From Acidobacteriota bacterium (GTDB lineage Bacteria; Acidobacteriota; Terriglobia; Bryobacterales; Bryobacteraceae): DNA of 35,173 bases. The DNA is taken from NCBI GenBank assembly GCA_016201205.1, contig JACQDF010000287.1, forward strand, positions 1-35,173. Direction: 5' to 3'. Shown here piece after piece: positions 24,278 through 32,121 of this stretch. The notes under the pieces are model-generated. The model was not told the origin of the DNA, did not search any database, and saw nothing but the letters and a program-made list of their open reading frames with translations. Positions within the stretch are counted from its first letter, which is position 1. The number at the start of each line of letters is the position of its first letter. The position numbers and the translations under genes are program-made.

Positions 24278-24278
24278 T

Positions 24279-24464
24279 ATGAAGCAGTATCTGATTCGCC
24301 TCTGGAAAGAGGAAAGTGGCCAGGACCTGGTCGAGTACGCTCTCATCGTGGCGGCTGTGGGTCTGGCCTTGATCACTACCGTCAACCAGTTGTCCACCGC
24401 CGTGGTCAGCCTTTACTCGAGCATCACCCAAGGGCTGACCAGCATCGGCGCCACCGGACAATAA
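24279..24464 (+). CDS. flp: Flp-type pilin subunit
   Basis: 61 residues. The short basic leader MKQYLIRLWKEESG is followed by QDLVEYALIVAAVGLALI. Cleavage by prepilin peptidase after Gly14 would give mature Q1 with Glu5 and Tyr6, the defining Flp motif. A single hydrophobic helix and a short Ser/Thr/Gly tail complete it. It is the major subunit of the Tad pilus. The gene is preceded by AGAAGGAG inside a palindrome, and the next gene follows directly. Confidence 0.95.
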   Translation: MKQYLIRLWKEESGQDLVEYALIVAAVGLALITTVNQLSTAVVSLYSSITQGLTSIGATGQ

Positions 24465-24539
24465 CGGAAGCGATTGACCCGGACTCTTGGTGCAACCCGC
24501 GCGGGCGCTGCGCCAGCGGCGTTCACGGTACCGGCAAAG

Positions 24540-26039
24540 ATGGCTTCCGCTTCGCGCTGGCTGATGCCGGATGTCGCCTTGCTGGTTGCCGCGGTTGCGC
24601 TTTTTTACGGGCTGTTCTTTGGCGACGGGGCCAGCCGGCTGTTCCGCGATTCGGACACCGGGTGGCACCTTCGCGTCGGGGAGGCTCTTATGGCCGGTCA
24701 ACCCTTGCCACGAACGGATCCTTACTCGTTCAGCAAGTCCGGCCAGCCCTGGTTTGCCTGGGAATGGGGTGCGGATCTGATCATGGCTGGAGCGTATCGG
24801 TTGGGGCAACTGCCGGGAGTGGCGATCCTGTTCGCCCTGCTGGGAGCGGTGTGCGTCTGGCTGTGGTTCCGGCTGCACTGGGCGGTGGGCGGAAACTTCC
24901 TGTTCGCTTGCGCGATGGCTGCTCCCATGCTCACCACGCTCAGCCTGCACTGGTTGGCGCGTCCTCACGTGTTCAGTTGGCTGTTGATTCTTGCGGTGTT
25001 GCTGGCGTTGGAGCGGGCTCCGGGGCGCTTTGTCTGGTGGCACGCCATGGCGTGGCTGGCAGCGGGCGCGCTGTGGGCCAACCTGCACGCCAGCTTTTTC
25101 TTTCTTCCCGTTTTGGCGCTGGTCTATGCAGCCGGATCCTATCTTCGCCGCCGGCTCTGGAACGAAGGTCCGGCTCCGAATTCGCACCTGTGGGCCGCCA
25201 TCTGGGGAGCAGCAGGCACGCTGGTAAACCCCTATGGTCTGGACCTGCATTGGCACGTCTGGCGCTATTTGAATGACCGGGAACTGTTGTCGCACGTGGG
25301 CGAGTTTCAGAGCTTCAATTTTCACGCCGAGGGCGCGGGGCAGATTCTGCTGACTTTGATGCTGGCCATGCTGGGGGCTCCACTCGCCCTGAGGCGGCGC
25401 CGTGTCGAGCACTTCCTGCTGGCTTGCGGTTTGATTGCGCTGGCGCTCAGATCGGCACGCGCTCTTCCGCTGGTGGCTCTGGTGGCGCTTCCACTGGCCA
25501 ACGGCGCCTTCACCGCGGCCCTCGAGGAGACCGGCCTCGGCCGCGGGCTGGCCACTCTGATCGGCAGGTTCCTCGATTATTCCCGCCGCCTCCGCCAACT
25601 GGACGCCGGTTGCGGCGGCTATGCGTGGGCGCCCGCCGTTGTCCTGCTCGCCGTCATCCTGATGCGTTCGCCCGCGCTGGCGTCGGGCGTGAATTTCCCG
25701 GCTGCGGAGTTTCCCGTGATGGCCGCGGCGGCCGTCGAGAAGCTGCCCGACAGCGCTCGCCTGCTGGCGCCCGACAAATACGGCGGCTATCTCATCTACC
25801 GGTTTTCCGGCCGCCGAAAAGTTTTTTTCGACGGCCGAAGCGATTTCTATGGCGCCGGCCTCATGAAGGACTACATCCGGCTCATCGAGGCTCGTCCCGG
25901 CTGGCGCGACCTGGTCAACGCGTGGGGGTTTACTCACGCACTGCTCCCCAATCGCTACTCGCTCGTGGACGGGCTGGAACACTGGGGCTGGAAACGCGTC
26001 TATCGCGACGACGTGGCCACACTGCTGGCAAGGAACTGA
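24540..26039 (+). CDS. Polytopic membrane protein, GT-C glycosyltransferase-like, in the Tad locus
   Basis: 499 residues from ATG 24540; a TTG at 24474 would add 22 residues. About ten hydrophobic segments are visible. After the first helix comes FRDSDTGWHLRVGEALM, then PRTDPYSFSKSGQPWFAWEW. This layout, with acidic residues in the first extracytoplasmic loop, resembles GT-C lipid-linked-sugar glycosyltransferases. A soluble C-terminal part (LLAPDKYGGYLIYRFSGRRK ... GRSDFYG) follows the last helix, as in related proteins of unknown function from acidobacteria. Direct placement after the pilin suggests pilin or pseudopilin glycosylation (inference). Its stop lies one base before the cpaB start. 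Confidence 0.65.
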   Translation: MASASRWLMPDVALLVAAVALFYGLFFGDGASRLFRDSDTGWHLRVGEALMAGQPLPRTDPYSFSKSGQPWFAWEWGADLIMAGAYRLGQLPGVAILFALLGAVCVWLWFRLHWAVGGNFLFACAMAAPMLTTLSLHWLARPHVFSWLLILAVLLALERAPGRFVWWHAMAWLAAGALWANLHASFFFLPVLALVYAAGSYLRRRLWNEGPAPNSHLWAAIWGAAGTLVNPYGLDLHWHVWRYLNDRELLSHVGEFQSFNFHAEGAGQILLTLMLAMLGAPLALRRRRVEHFLLACGLIALALRSARALPLVALVALPLANGAFTAALEETGLGRGLATLIGRFLDYSRRLRQLDAGCGGYAWAPAVVLLAVILMRSPALASGVNFPAAEFPVMAAAAVEKLPDSARLLAPDKYGGYLIYRFSGRRKVFFDGRSDFYGAGLMKDYIRLIEARPGWRDLVNAWGFTHALLPNRYSLVDGLEHWGWKRVYRDDVATLLARN

Positions 26040-26040
26040 T

Positions 26041-26985
26041 ATGGGCAATCTGGACCGCCAAAAAGTGCTGATGATCTTCGGCGCCGCACTGCTGAGCGCC
26101 TTCCTGATGAGCTGGTTCGTCTACGCCAAAACGCAAGGTCCCAAGACCGAGAAGATGGTGAAGGTCGTGGCCGCCGCGCGCGATATGGCCGCCGGCACGC
26201 GTCTCAGACAGGCCGACGTGAAACTGGTGGCGATCCCGGAAAAAGACTTGCCGAAGAACGCGATGAAGGACCAGCAGGTTTCCCTGGACCGCGTGCTCCT
26301 GTTCCCGGTGAACACCAACGAGGTGATGGTCTCCAACAAGCTCAGCACGCTGGGCGGCGTCGAAGGGATGGCGGCCACCATCGAAGCCGGCAAGCGCGCC
26401 GTCTCCGTTCTGATTACTGATTCCAGCGCGGCCGGCGGACTGATCCAGCCGCGCTCGCATGTGGACATCCTGTTCACGCGCACCGGCTCGATGAACGAGG
26501 CGGTGACAACTGTCTTGCTGCAAAACGTAGTCGTGATGTCCATCGGGCGCATGACAGAGGCCAGCGCCGTGCAGGCAGGGCCGGGGCAACCGCAGGCTTC
26601 CTCCTCAGGCAGCCGGGCCGCGACCCTGCTGGTGACTCCCGACCAGGCAGCCAAGCTCGAATTCGCTCGCCAGCAGGGCAGAATCAGCCTGGCGCTGCGC
26701 AACCCTCTGGACACCAACGTCAGCGAGGAAAACGAGACTGTCGTCACCGCTTCGGACCTGAACGTCGCCCTGGGCCCGAAGCTGCCCGGTAAAGGACGCA
26801 TCCCCAATCTGCGCAATGACGAAGTCTGGCGGCGGCTTACCGCGGGTGAGGCGGTCGTGGTCAATCCCGACGGCTCGGTCGGACCCGTTCCGAAGCCGAA
26901 AGAGGAAAAGAAAGAGCCGCCCAAGCCGAAATTCATCGTGGACGTGTACAAGGGCGACAAGCACCTTCAGGAGGTTTTTCACTAG
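26041..26985 (+). CDS. cpaB: Flp pilus assembly protein CpaB/RcpC
   Basis: 314 residues. An N-terminal membrane anchor (VLMIFGAALLSAFLMSWFVYA) is followed by an SAF domain (VVAAARDMAAGTRLRQADVK). The CpaB/RcpC domain then shows EAGKRAVSVLITDSSAAGG, PRSHVDILF, TVLLQNVVVMSIG and ATLLVTPDQAAKLEFARQQG. The C-terminal tail is rich in Lys, Pro and Glu. CpaB is a periplasmic component working with the secretin in Tad pilus assembly. It begins one base after the preceding stop and the secretin gene follows after 3 bp. Confidence 0.92.
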   Translation: MGNLDRQKVLMIFGAALLSAFLMSWFVYAKTQGPKTEKMVKVVAAARDMAAGTRLRQADVKLVAIPEKDLPKNAMKDQQVSLDRVLLFPVNTNEVMVSNKLSTLGGVEGMAATIEAGKRAVSVLITDSSAAGGLIQPRSHVDILFTRTGSMNEAVTTVLLQNVVVMSIGRMTEASAVQAGPGQPQASSSGSRAATLLVTPDQAAKLEFARQQGRISLALRNPLDTNVSEENETVVTASDLNVALGPKLPGKGRIPNLRNDEVWRRLTAGEAVVVNPDGSVGPVPKPKEEKKEPPKPKFIVDVYKGDKHLQEVFH

Positions 26986-26988
26986 GCC

Positions 26989-28419
26989 GTGGCTAGAAAC
27001 AGCATATTCCCCTCGTTGTGGAGGCCCATCGGGCTGTTCACGCTGGCTTGTTCCGCGCTGGCCGCGCAAACCGCCCCTGTCCGCGACATCAACCTCCTGG
27101 TCGGCCGTGGTGAGCTGCTTCAGTTTGAGCGCGACCTGACACGGGTGGTGATCGCCGAGCCAAAGATCGCCGACGCCGTGGTCGTTTCCCCACGGGAGAT
27201 CATGATCAACGCGAAGTCCGCCGGCAGGACGACGCTCATTGTGTGGGAAACCGGGAACATACCGGCCCGTTTCGAAATCAGTGTGAGCGCCGACACCACC
27301 ACATTCGATTCCGTCCTCAAGGACATCCGGTCGAGATTACCCGGCGTCACCGTCAGCGGGAATGAAGACAAGCTGGTCCTGACAGGAACGGTGAAGGACG
27401 CTGGCGAATCCAAGGGGGCCGAAGCCATCGCTTCACCCCATGCCAAGACCGTCGTCAACATGCTGAAGCTGCCGGCGCCGCCGGCCCCTAAGCAGATTCT
27501 GCTGCAAGTGAAATTCGCCAGCGTCGACCGCGCCCACATGTCGGATCTGGGCTTCAACTACTTCAGCCGCAATCAGAAGATGCTGGGGGCGTTGTCGACC
27601 CAGCAGTACCAGCAGCCGCGCTTCTCCCAGCTTCAGTTTCAAGAGCAGGAGTTCGCCAACTCGACCATCAATTTCGCCGATCTGCTGAATATCTTTCTGT
27701 TCCGGCCCGATCTGAACATCGGCGCCACGATCAAGGCCCTTCAGGCGCGCAACCTCCTGCAAATCCTGGCGGAGCCGAACCTGATCGCCGTGGAAGGCAA
27801 AGAAGCCAGCTTCCTGGCCGGCGGCGAGTTCCCCTTCCCCACGCTGACGGCAACCACAACGGGCGGCGCCGTCGCCCCGGTGATCACCGTGCAATTCAAG
27901 AAATTCGGGGTGCAGCTCGGCTTCACTCCCACGCTGACCGATGACGGAGCCATCCATTTGAAAGTGGCGCCGGAAGTCAGCGCGCTCGATTTTAACAACG
28001 CCGTTACGCTTCAGGGCTTTCAGATTCCCGCCGTGTCCACGCGGCGTGCGGAAACCGAAGTGATTCTCAAGGACGGGGAGACATTCGCCATTGCGGGCCT
28101 GATCGACAACCGGGTCATCCATGTTGCCAGCCGCATTCCCGGCCTGGGAGACATCCCTATCTTCGGCACCCTGTTTCGCAGCCGCTCCGTCAAGAAGTCA
28201 CAAGACGAGCTGCTGGTGGTGATCACACCGAGGTTCGTGAAGCCGCTCGATCCGGGCGAAGCCGCCAAGCTGCCCGCCACCATCGAGCCCTTCCTGCCAA
28301 CGGCGGAAGAAGAAAAGGCCAAGCAGGACGCAAAGAAGAAAAAGAAGGACAAGCGCCAGCCGCAGAGCCAGAGCCAGAAGCCGCAATTTGTCGGCCCCAG
28401 CGGCCACCAGAAGCCATAA
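26989..28419 (+). CDS. cpaC: Tad pilus secretin CpaC/RcpA
   Basis: 476 residues from a GTG start 3 bp after cpaB. A signal peptide ends near LAAQ. Next are the N-terminal pilus-associated domain (VGRGELLQFERDLTRVVIAE), a BON-like domain (RLPGVTVSGNEDKLVLTGTV) and the secretin core. The core includes VKFASVDRAHMSDLGFN, IKALQARNLLQILAEPNLIA, GGEFPFPT, VQLGFTPTLTDDGAIHLKVA and IPGLGDIPIFGTLFRSRS. It forms the outer-membrane channel for the pilus. The C-terminus is an unusual Lys- and Gln-rich tail of about 45 residues (KKKKKDKRQPQSQSQ). Confidence 0.93.
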   Translation: MARNSIFPSLWRPIGLFTLACSALAAQTAPVRDINLLVGRGELLQFERDLTRVVIAEPKIADAVVVSPREIMINAKSAGRTTLIVWETGNIPARFEISVSADTTTFDSVLKDIRSRLPGVTVSGNEDKLVLTGTVKDAGESKGAEAIASPHAKTVVNMLKLPAPPAPKQILLQVKFASVDRAHMSDLGFNYFSRNQKMLGALSTQQYQQPRFSQLQFQEQEFANSTINFADLLNIFLFRPDLNIGATIKALQARNLLQILAEPNLIAVEGKEASFLAGGEFPFPTLTATTTGGAVAPVITVQFKKFGVQLGFTPTLTDDGAIHLKVAPEVSALDFNNAVTLQGFQIPAVSTRRAETEVILKDGETFAIAGLIDNRVIHVASRIPGLGDIPIFGTLFRSRSVKKSQDELLVVITPRFVKPLDPGEAAKLPATIEPFLPTAEEEKAKQDAKKKKKDKRQPQSQSQKPQFVGPSGHQKP

Positions 28420-28428
28420 GAGCCTGTC

Positions 28429-29775
28429 ATGGAATTACTGTTTCAGGTTGACACCTCCGCTTGCTCACGAGCGCGGCTCAGAAAGCGCTTCCGAGCCGCG
28501 ACCGTTAGGGAGCGGTTGGCACAGGCCGGCGGTGTGTCCTTTCACGTACTGGTGCTCATGGTGCCGGTGTTTTTCGGCATGATGGGCTTCGCCGTCGACC
28601 TGGGACGTCTGTACCTGGCCCGCGGCGAGCTGCGCACGGCAGCCGAAGCCATGGCCGCCGCCGCCGCCGGACGCCTCATCGGCACCGACGCCTCGACCAC
28701 CGACGCCGGCGACGCCGCCCGCCGCATCGTCGAAACTTCGTCGGGATTCGGCAACAAGTACGATTTCGGCGGCCTGAACATCGGGGAGACGACTGGCTCG
28801 CTGACAAGCGAGATTCTGGATCCCACTTTCTACGCGACCGCCGCCGAAGCCACCGGGGAAGGGGACACCACGGGCGGATCGGGAGAAGTCGGCGGCGCCC
28901 AAGCCAGGCATGTTCGCATCGAGCTGACCGGCGAAACGCCTCTCATCTTCTGGCGCTTCCTCTCCCTGGGACAGGAAGGCAGAGTGCCGGTCCGCGTGCG
29001 GGCGGCCGGGGGCGTCAGCGCGCCCGTTTGCACCGCTTGTGGCACCGAGCCCATCGCCATCGCGCCGATCGACAACAGCGACACGACCGACTTCGGCTTC
29101 ACCGCCAACACCAAGTACACTCTCGGCTACATTTGCAGCGGCCCGCCGCCTCCGCAGCCGCTCGCCGGCACCACCCAGCGTGTTCCATTCATCGTTCTGA
29201 ACCGCTCCAATGACCAGCTCAGCGTCTACACCGATGACGCCCAGCAGTTGTTCCGGGTCGGCGCACAGGGCCTGCTGCCCAGCACCACGGAAGCGCTGGC
29301 CTGTTTCCGCATCAACACCGAAGAGCAGATCTGGGCGACGGCGTCGCAACTGGGCTGCAACACCAACACCGTGCAGACAGCGGTGACTGCTTTCCTTTGC
29401 GGATTGGCCGCGCGGATGGACAACTCGCTGGTGCAGGGCTGCACGAACATTGCTGAAGTCGACACGCTCACCGCTCTGTACCAGCCGGATACGGATCTCA
29501 GCGACCTGGACGACTATGCCGCCTATGCGGGCAATGCACGCCGCATTCTGACAGTCGCCATCGTCGATGCGCTCAATCCCGGCGGCACCATGAACGTCCT
29601 CGGCTTCCGCCAGTTCCTGCTGCAACCCAACCCAAACAGCGCCGGCATTGCACCGAACGACCCGAACGGGCGATTCATCGCCACCTACATCGGAAGCGTC
29701 ATGCCGCTCAAGCAAGGCAGGCTGGGCGATTGCGGGGTCACCGCCGGACCCGGAAAGGTGGTGCTGCACCGATGA
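28429..29775 (+). CDS. TadG-like Flp pilus assembly protein
   Basis: 448 residues as opened. The TadE/TadG-type N-terminal anchor is GGVSFHVLVLMVPVFFGMMG then FAVDLGRLYLARGELRTAAEA at residues ~34-72. The rest is a Cys- and Asn-containing extracytoplasmic region with no recognisable von Willebrand motif. Residues 10-29 are encoded by a palindromic repeat (copy A), so the present N-terminus is partly repeat-derived. ATG 28429 has only a weak AAGAG upstream; TTG 28516, just after the repeat, is an alternative start. The last codon overlaps the next gene by ATGA. It probably acts as a pseudopilin-like or adhesive component. Confidence 0.75.
   Translation: MELLFQVDTSACSRARLRKRFRAATVRERLAQAGGVSFHVLVLMVPVFFGMMGFAVDLGRLYLARGELRTAAEAMAAAAAGRLIGTDASTTDAGDAARRIVETSSGFGNKYDFGGLNIGETTGSLTSEILDPTFYATAAEATGEGDTTGGSGEVGGAQARHVRIELTGETPLIFWRFLSLGQEGRVPVRVRAAGGVSAPVCTACGTEPIAIAPIDNSDTTDFGFTANTKYTLGYICSGPPPPQPLAGTTQRVPFIVLNRSNDQLSVYTDDAQQLFRVGAQGLLPSTTEALACFRINTEEQIWATASQLGCNTNTVQTAVTAFLCGLAARMDNSLVQGCTNIAEVDTLTALYQPDTDLSDLDDYAAYAGNARRILTVAIVDALNPGGTMNVLGFRQFLLQPNPNSAGIAPNDPNGRFIATYIGSVMPLKQGRLGDCGVTAGPGKVVLHR
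28457..28515. repeat. Palindromic repeat, copy A (inside TadG-like coding sequence)
   Basis: Outer ends CCGCT and AGCGG are inverted. The inner 8-bp arms CGCGGCTC (28472-28479) and GAGCCGCG (28493-28500) flank a 13-bp centre with its own palindrome AAGCGCTT. The same sequence, inverted, forms copy B at 30813-30873, and a truncated form is at 16961-16995. Confidence 0.9.
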
Positions 29776-30275
29776 AGAGACGTAGCCAGTTGGGCAGCAT
29801 CCTGCTTGAAAACGCGATGTATCTGCCGATCCTGCTGCTGCTGCTGCTCGGCATGATCGAGATCGGCCGCGTCACCTACACTTTCTATACGCTGCAAAAG
29901 ATCCTCTACACGGTCGCCCGCTATGCCGGCACCCAGCAGGGCGTCAACTTTTGCGACGACGCCGACACCACCGTCCAGGCCGCCAAGACCTTCGCCCTCA
30001 CCGGCGCCACCGACGGCTCGGGTGAGCCATACATCAGCAATCTGGCCGCCGAGCAGATCCAGGTGCGCATCGAGCGCTTCACCAGCGCTTCCGGCGAAAT
30101 CGGAGAATGCGAATGCTCGGACACCGGCTGTGACACCGCCAACGGCGGATCGGGGCCCGACTACATCGTAGTCTCGATCCCAGACGGCTATTCCGTGCGT
30201 CTCCTCATCCCGCAATTGCCGGTGGACCCGATTCCGCTAAGGCCGCGCGTCCGCGTGCCGTACCAGGGGACTTGA
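29772..30275 (+). CDS. TadE-family pseudopilin (first copy)
   Basis: 167 residues from ATG 29772, overlapping the previous stop. The N-terminus KRRSQLGSILLENAMYLPIL then LLLLLGMIEIGRVTYTFYTL is the TadE pattern: a basic leader, Glu within the helix start, and a single membrane helix. The remainder is extracytoplasmic with a cluster of cysteines (FCDDAD, GECECSDTGCDT) that may form disulfides. TadE and TadF proteins are processed pseudopilins required for pilus biogenesis. Confidence 0.85.
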   Translation: MKRRSQLGSILLENAMYLPILLLLLLGMIEIGRVTYTFYTLQKILYTVARYAGTQQGVNFCDDADTTVQAAKTFALTGATDGSGEPYISNLAAEQIQVRIERFTSASGEIGECECSDTGCDTANGGSGPDYIVVSIPDGYSVRLLIPQLPVDPIPLRPRVRVPYQGT

Positions 30276-30280
30276 ACGCC

Positions 30281-30784
30281 ATGCCTCGACGCCTTGCCGG
30301 TCAAGCCACCATCGAGTTCATGCTCGCGTATTCAGCGCTCCTGCTGCCGATGACGATGATGATCATCTTCACCGCCAAGCTGCTCTGGGTCTGGCACTCG
30401 GTGGCTGACTTCACTCGCGAGGGGGCGCGCTACGCCAGCACGCATTGCTGGCAGTCCGACGGGGACAACGTGCGCACCTGGATGCGCCAGAACTTCCCGC
30501 TCACCTGGGACCGCGACCAGCTCACCGGGGGGCCGGCCGAGATCCAGGTCGATTACTTTGGCCGCAACGCCGATTCCGGCGAGATGGAGGCGTTCAGTTG
30601 CGATCTGGGCGAGTGCAGCGCCGCTTGCGTGCCGGACATTGTGCGGGTCCGCATCACCAGCTACGAGTTCCGGTCCTTTTTCGGCTTCCTCGGCTTGCCG
30701 CCGCTGGCGATGCCCGACTTCCAGACCAGCGTCCCCATGGAGAGCGCCGGCTGCACTGCCGACAGCGAGGAGTGCCTTCCATAA
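30281..30784 (+). CDS. TadE-family pseudopilin (second copy)
   Basis: 167 residues. ATG 30281 is preferred because AGGGGA lies at a workable distance; TTG 30272, overlapping the previous stop, adds three residues. The TadE signature is LAGQATIEFMLAYSALLLPM (Glu after the leader) followed by a hydrophobic helix and VADFTREGARYAS. The extracytoplasmic part has six or more cysteines (SCDLGECSAACVPD, GCTADSEECLP), again suggesting disulfides. It is distinct in sequence from the previous TadE and probably the partner minor subunit. Confidence 0.85.
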   Translation: MPRRLAGQATIEFMLAYSALLLPMTMMIIFTAKLLWVWHSVADFTREGARYASTHCWQSDGDNVRTWMRQNFPLTWDRDQLTGGPAEIQVDYFGRNADSGEMEAFSCDLGECSAACVPDIVRVRITSYEFRSFFGFLGLPPLAMPDFQTSVPMESAGCTADSEECLP

Positions 30785-30812
30785 TGTTATGTCCCATCCT
30801 AGATATTACAAT

Positions 30813-30873
30813 CCGCTCCCTGACGGTCGCGGCTCAGAATCAGCGCCTCCGAGCCGCGCGCGTAAGCAAGCGG
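30813..30873. repeat. Palindromic repeat, copy B (tadE-cpaE intergenic)
   Basis: Inverted relative to copy A: CCGCTCCCTGACGGT, arm CGCGGCTC (30828-30835), a 15-bp centre, arm GAGCCGCG (30851-30858), and end AGCAAGCGG. A -10-like TACAAT at 30807-30812 lies just before it, so an mRNA starting there would carry the hairpin ahead of cpaE. Confidence 0.9.
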
Positions 30874-30902
30874 TATGCGGGACGGCACACTAAGGAGAAT
30901 GA

Positions 30903-32078
30903 ATGCCCGTCAGCCTGCTGATCGCTTCCAATGACGAACACTTCCGGGAAACGGTTCGCGAGAACCTGCTGAACATCCAGAACTCGAAAGTTCTCTCCGA
31001 GTACCCGGAGGTTTCCAGCACGCTGTATATCCGCGTGCTCCAGGACCTGGAGCGGCACCCGGAGGCGGCTCTCGTCATGGACATGTCCTATGACTCGGAG
31101 ATCGCGCTGGCGGCGCTGCAAAAAGTGAAGCAGGCAGTCCCGGAACTCTACGTCGTCGCGTCCAACTACCAGGCCGACGGGGAAACCGTGCTTGCCTGCC
31201 TGCGCGCCGGGGCCAGCGATTTTCTCGCCCAGCCGCTCAAGCGCATCGAGTTCCGGGACGCGATCCAACGGCTGGAGAGCGCCCCGCGACGCGTTTCCAC
31301 CACCACCAGCCGCCTCGGTAAGATCTACACTTTCCTCGGCGCCAAAGGAGGCGTCGGCACGACGACCCTGGCTGTCAATTTCGCCAGTGTGCTGGCGCAG
31401 CGCAAACAGCAGACCGTGTTGCTCGATTTTGACTGGACCGGCAACGAAGTCTGCCTGCACGTCGGCGCCGCTCCGCAATACACCTTGATGGAAGTCGGCG
31501 AGAACGTCGGCCGCATGGACCAGGCCCTGTTTGAAGGGTTTGTGACGCGGGACCCGCTCGGCTTCTTTCTGGTCGGCCCGCCTGACGCGCTCGAGCAGCG
31601 GGGCTACTTCACCGAGCCCATGTTCCGCGAGTTCTCGACGTTTCTGGTGGAAAAGTATCAGTCCATCGTCATCGACGCCGGCAAGAACATCAACGACGAT
31701 GTCGTGCTGGGCGCGCTTCAGGCCTCGAACACGATCTTTCTGGTGATCACGCAGGAATACCCGGCCATCCGGGACGCCCAGCGCTACCTTTCTTTCCTGA
31801 TGCGCACCGGCTTCAGCCAGGATCAGATCAAGATTCTGATCAACCGCTATCAGAAAAAGAACGACCCGTTTCATGCCAGCATCGAGCAGGTGCAGCAGAC
31901 CCTGAACCAGGCTGTCTATTACGGAATTCCCAGCTCGCCGGTGTTCCTCTCCGCGATCAACAAAGCGAGGCCCATGGTTTCCGATCGCGAGGCGGCCGCC
32001 GAGCTGGACCGCATGTTCCGCTCTTTTGTGGACAAGGCGACCGGAGTCGTGAGGGAGGCTGTGGCAAAATCGGCATAG
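30903..32078 (+). CDS. cpaE: Tad pilus localisation ATPase CpaE/TadZ
   Basis: 391 residues; AAGGAG lies 6 nt before ATG 30903. Residues ~1-125 form a receiver-like domain lacking the usual phospho-acceptor context (VMDMSYDSEIALAAL, RAGASDFLAQPL). A ParA/MinD-type ATPase follows, with deviant Walker A KGGVGTTT at 148-155, VLLDFDWTGNEVCLHVG, VIDAGKNINDDVVLGAL and LVITQEYPAIRDAQRYL. TadZ/CpaE proteins place the Tad machine at the cell pole. This and the following genes may have an extra promoter in the 118-bp gap upstream. Confidence 0.92.
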   Translation: MPVSLLIASNDEHFRETVRENLLNIQNSKVLSEYPEVSSTLYIRVLQDLERHPEAALVMDMSYDSEIALAALQKVKQAVPELYVVASNYQADGETVLACLRAGASDFLAQPLKRIEFRDAIQRLESAPRRVSTTTSRLGKIYTFLGAKGGVGTTTLAVNFASVLAQRKQQTVLLDFDWTGNEVCLHVGAAPQYTLMEVGENVGRMDQALFEGFVTRDPLGFFLVGPPDALEQRGYFTEPMFREFSTFLVEKYQSIVIDAGKNINDDVVLGALQASNTIFLVITQEYPAIRDAQRYLSFLMRTGFSQDQIKILINRYQKKNDPFHASIEQVQQTLNQAVYYGIPSSPVFLSAINKARPMVSDREAAAELDRMFRSFVDKATGVVREAVAKSA

Positions 32079-32121
32079 CGATGCGCCTTCGATTCTTTAT
32101 GATGAGGCTTCTTAATCTCTT

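Noticed and set aside
23709..26048. A 779-codon open frame antisense to the TPR, flp and GT-C-like genes
   Set aside because: It is a by-product of high GC third positions in well-supported genes on the other strand. Its composition (Gln, Arg, His, Gly rich) is not protein-like and no domain is visible.
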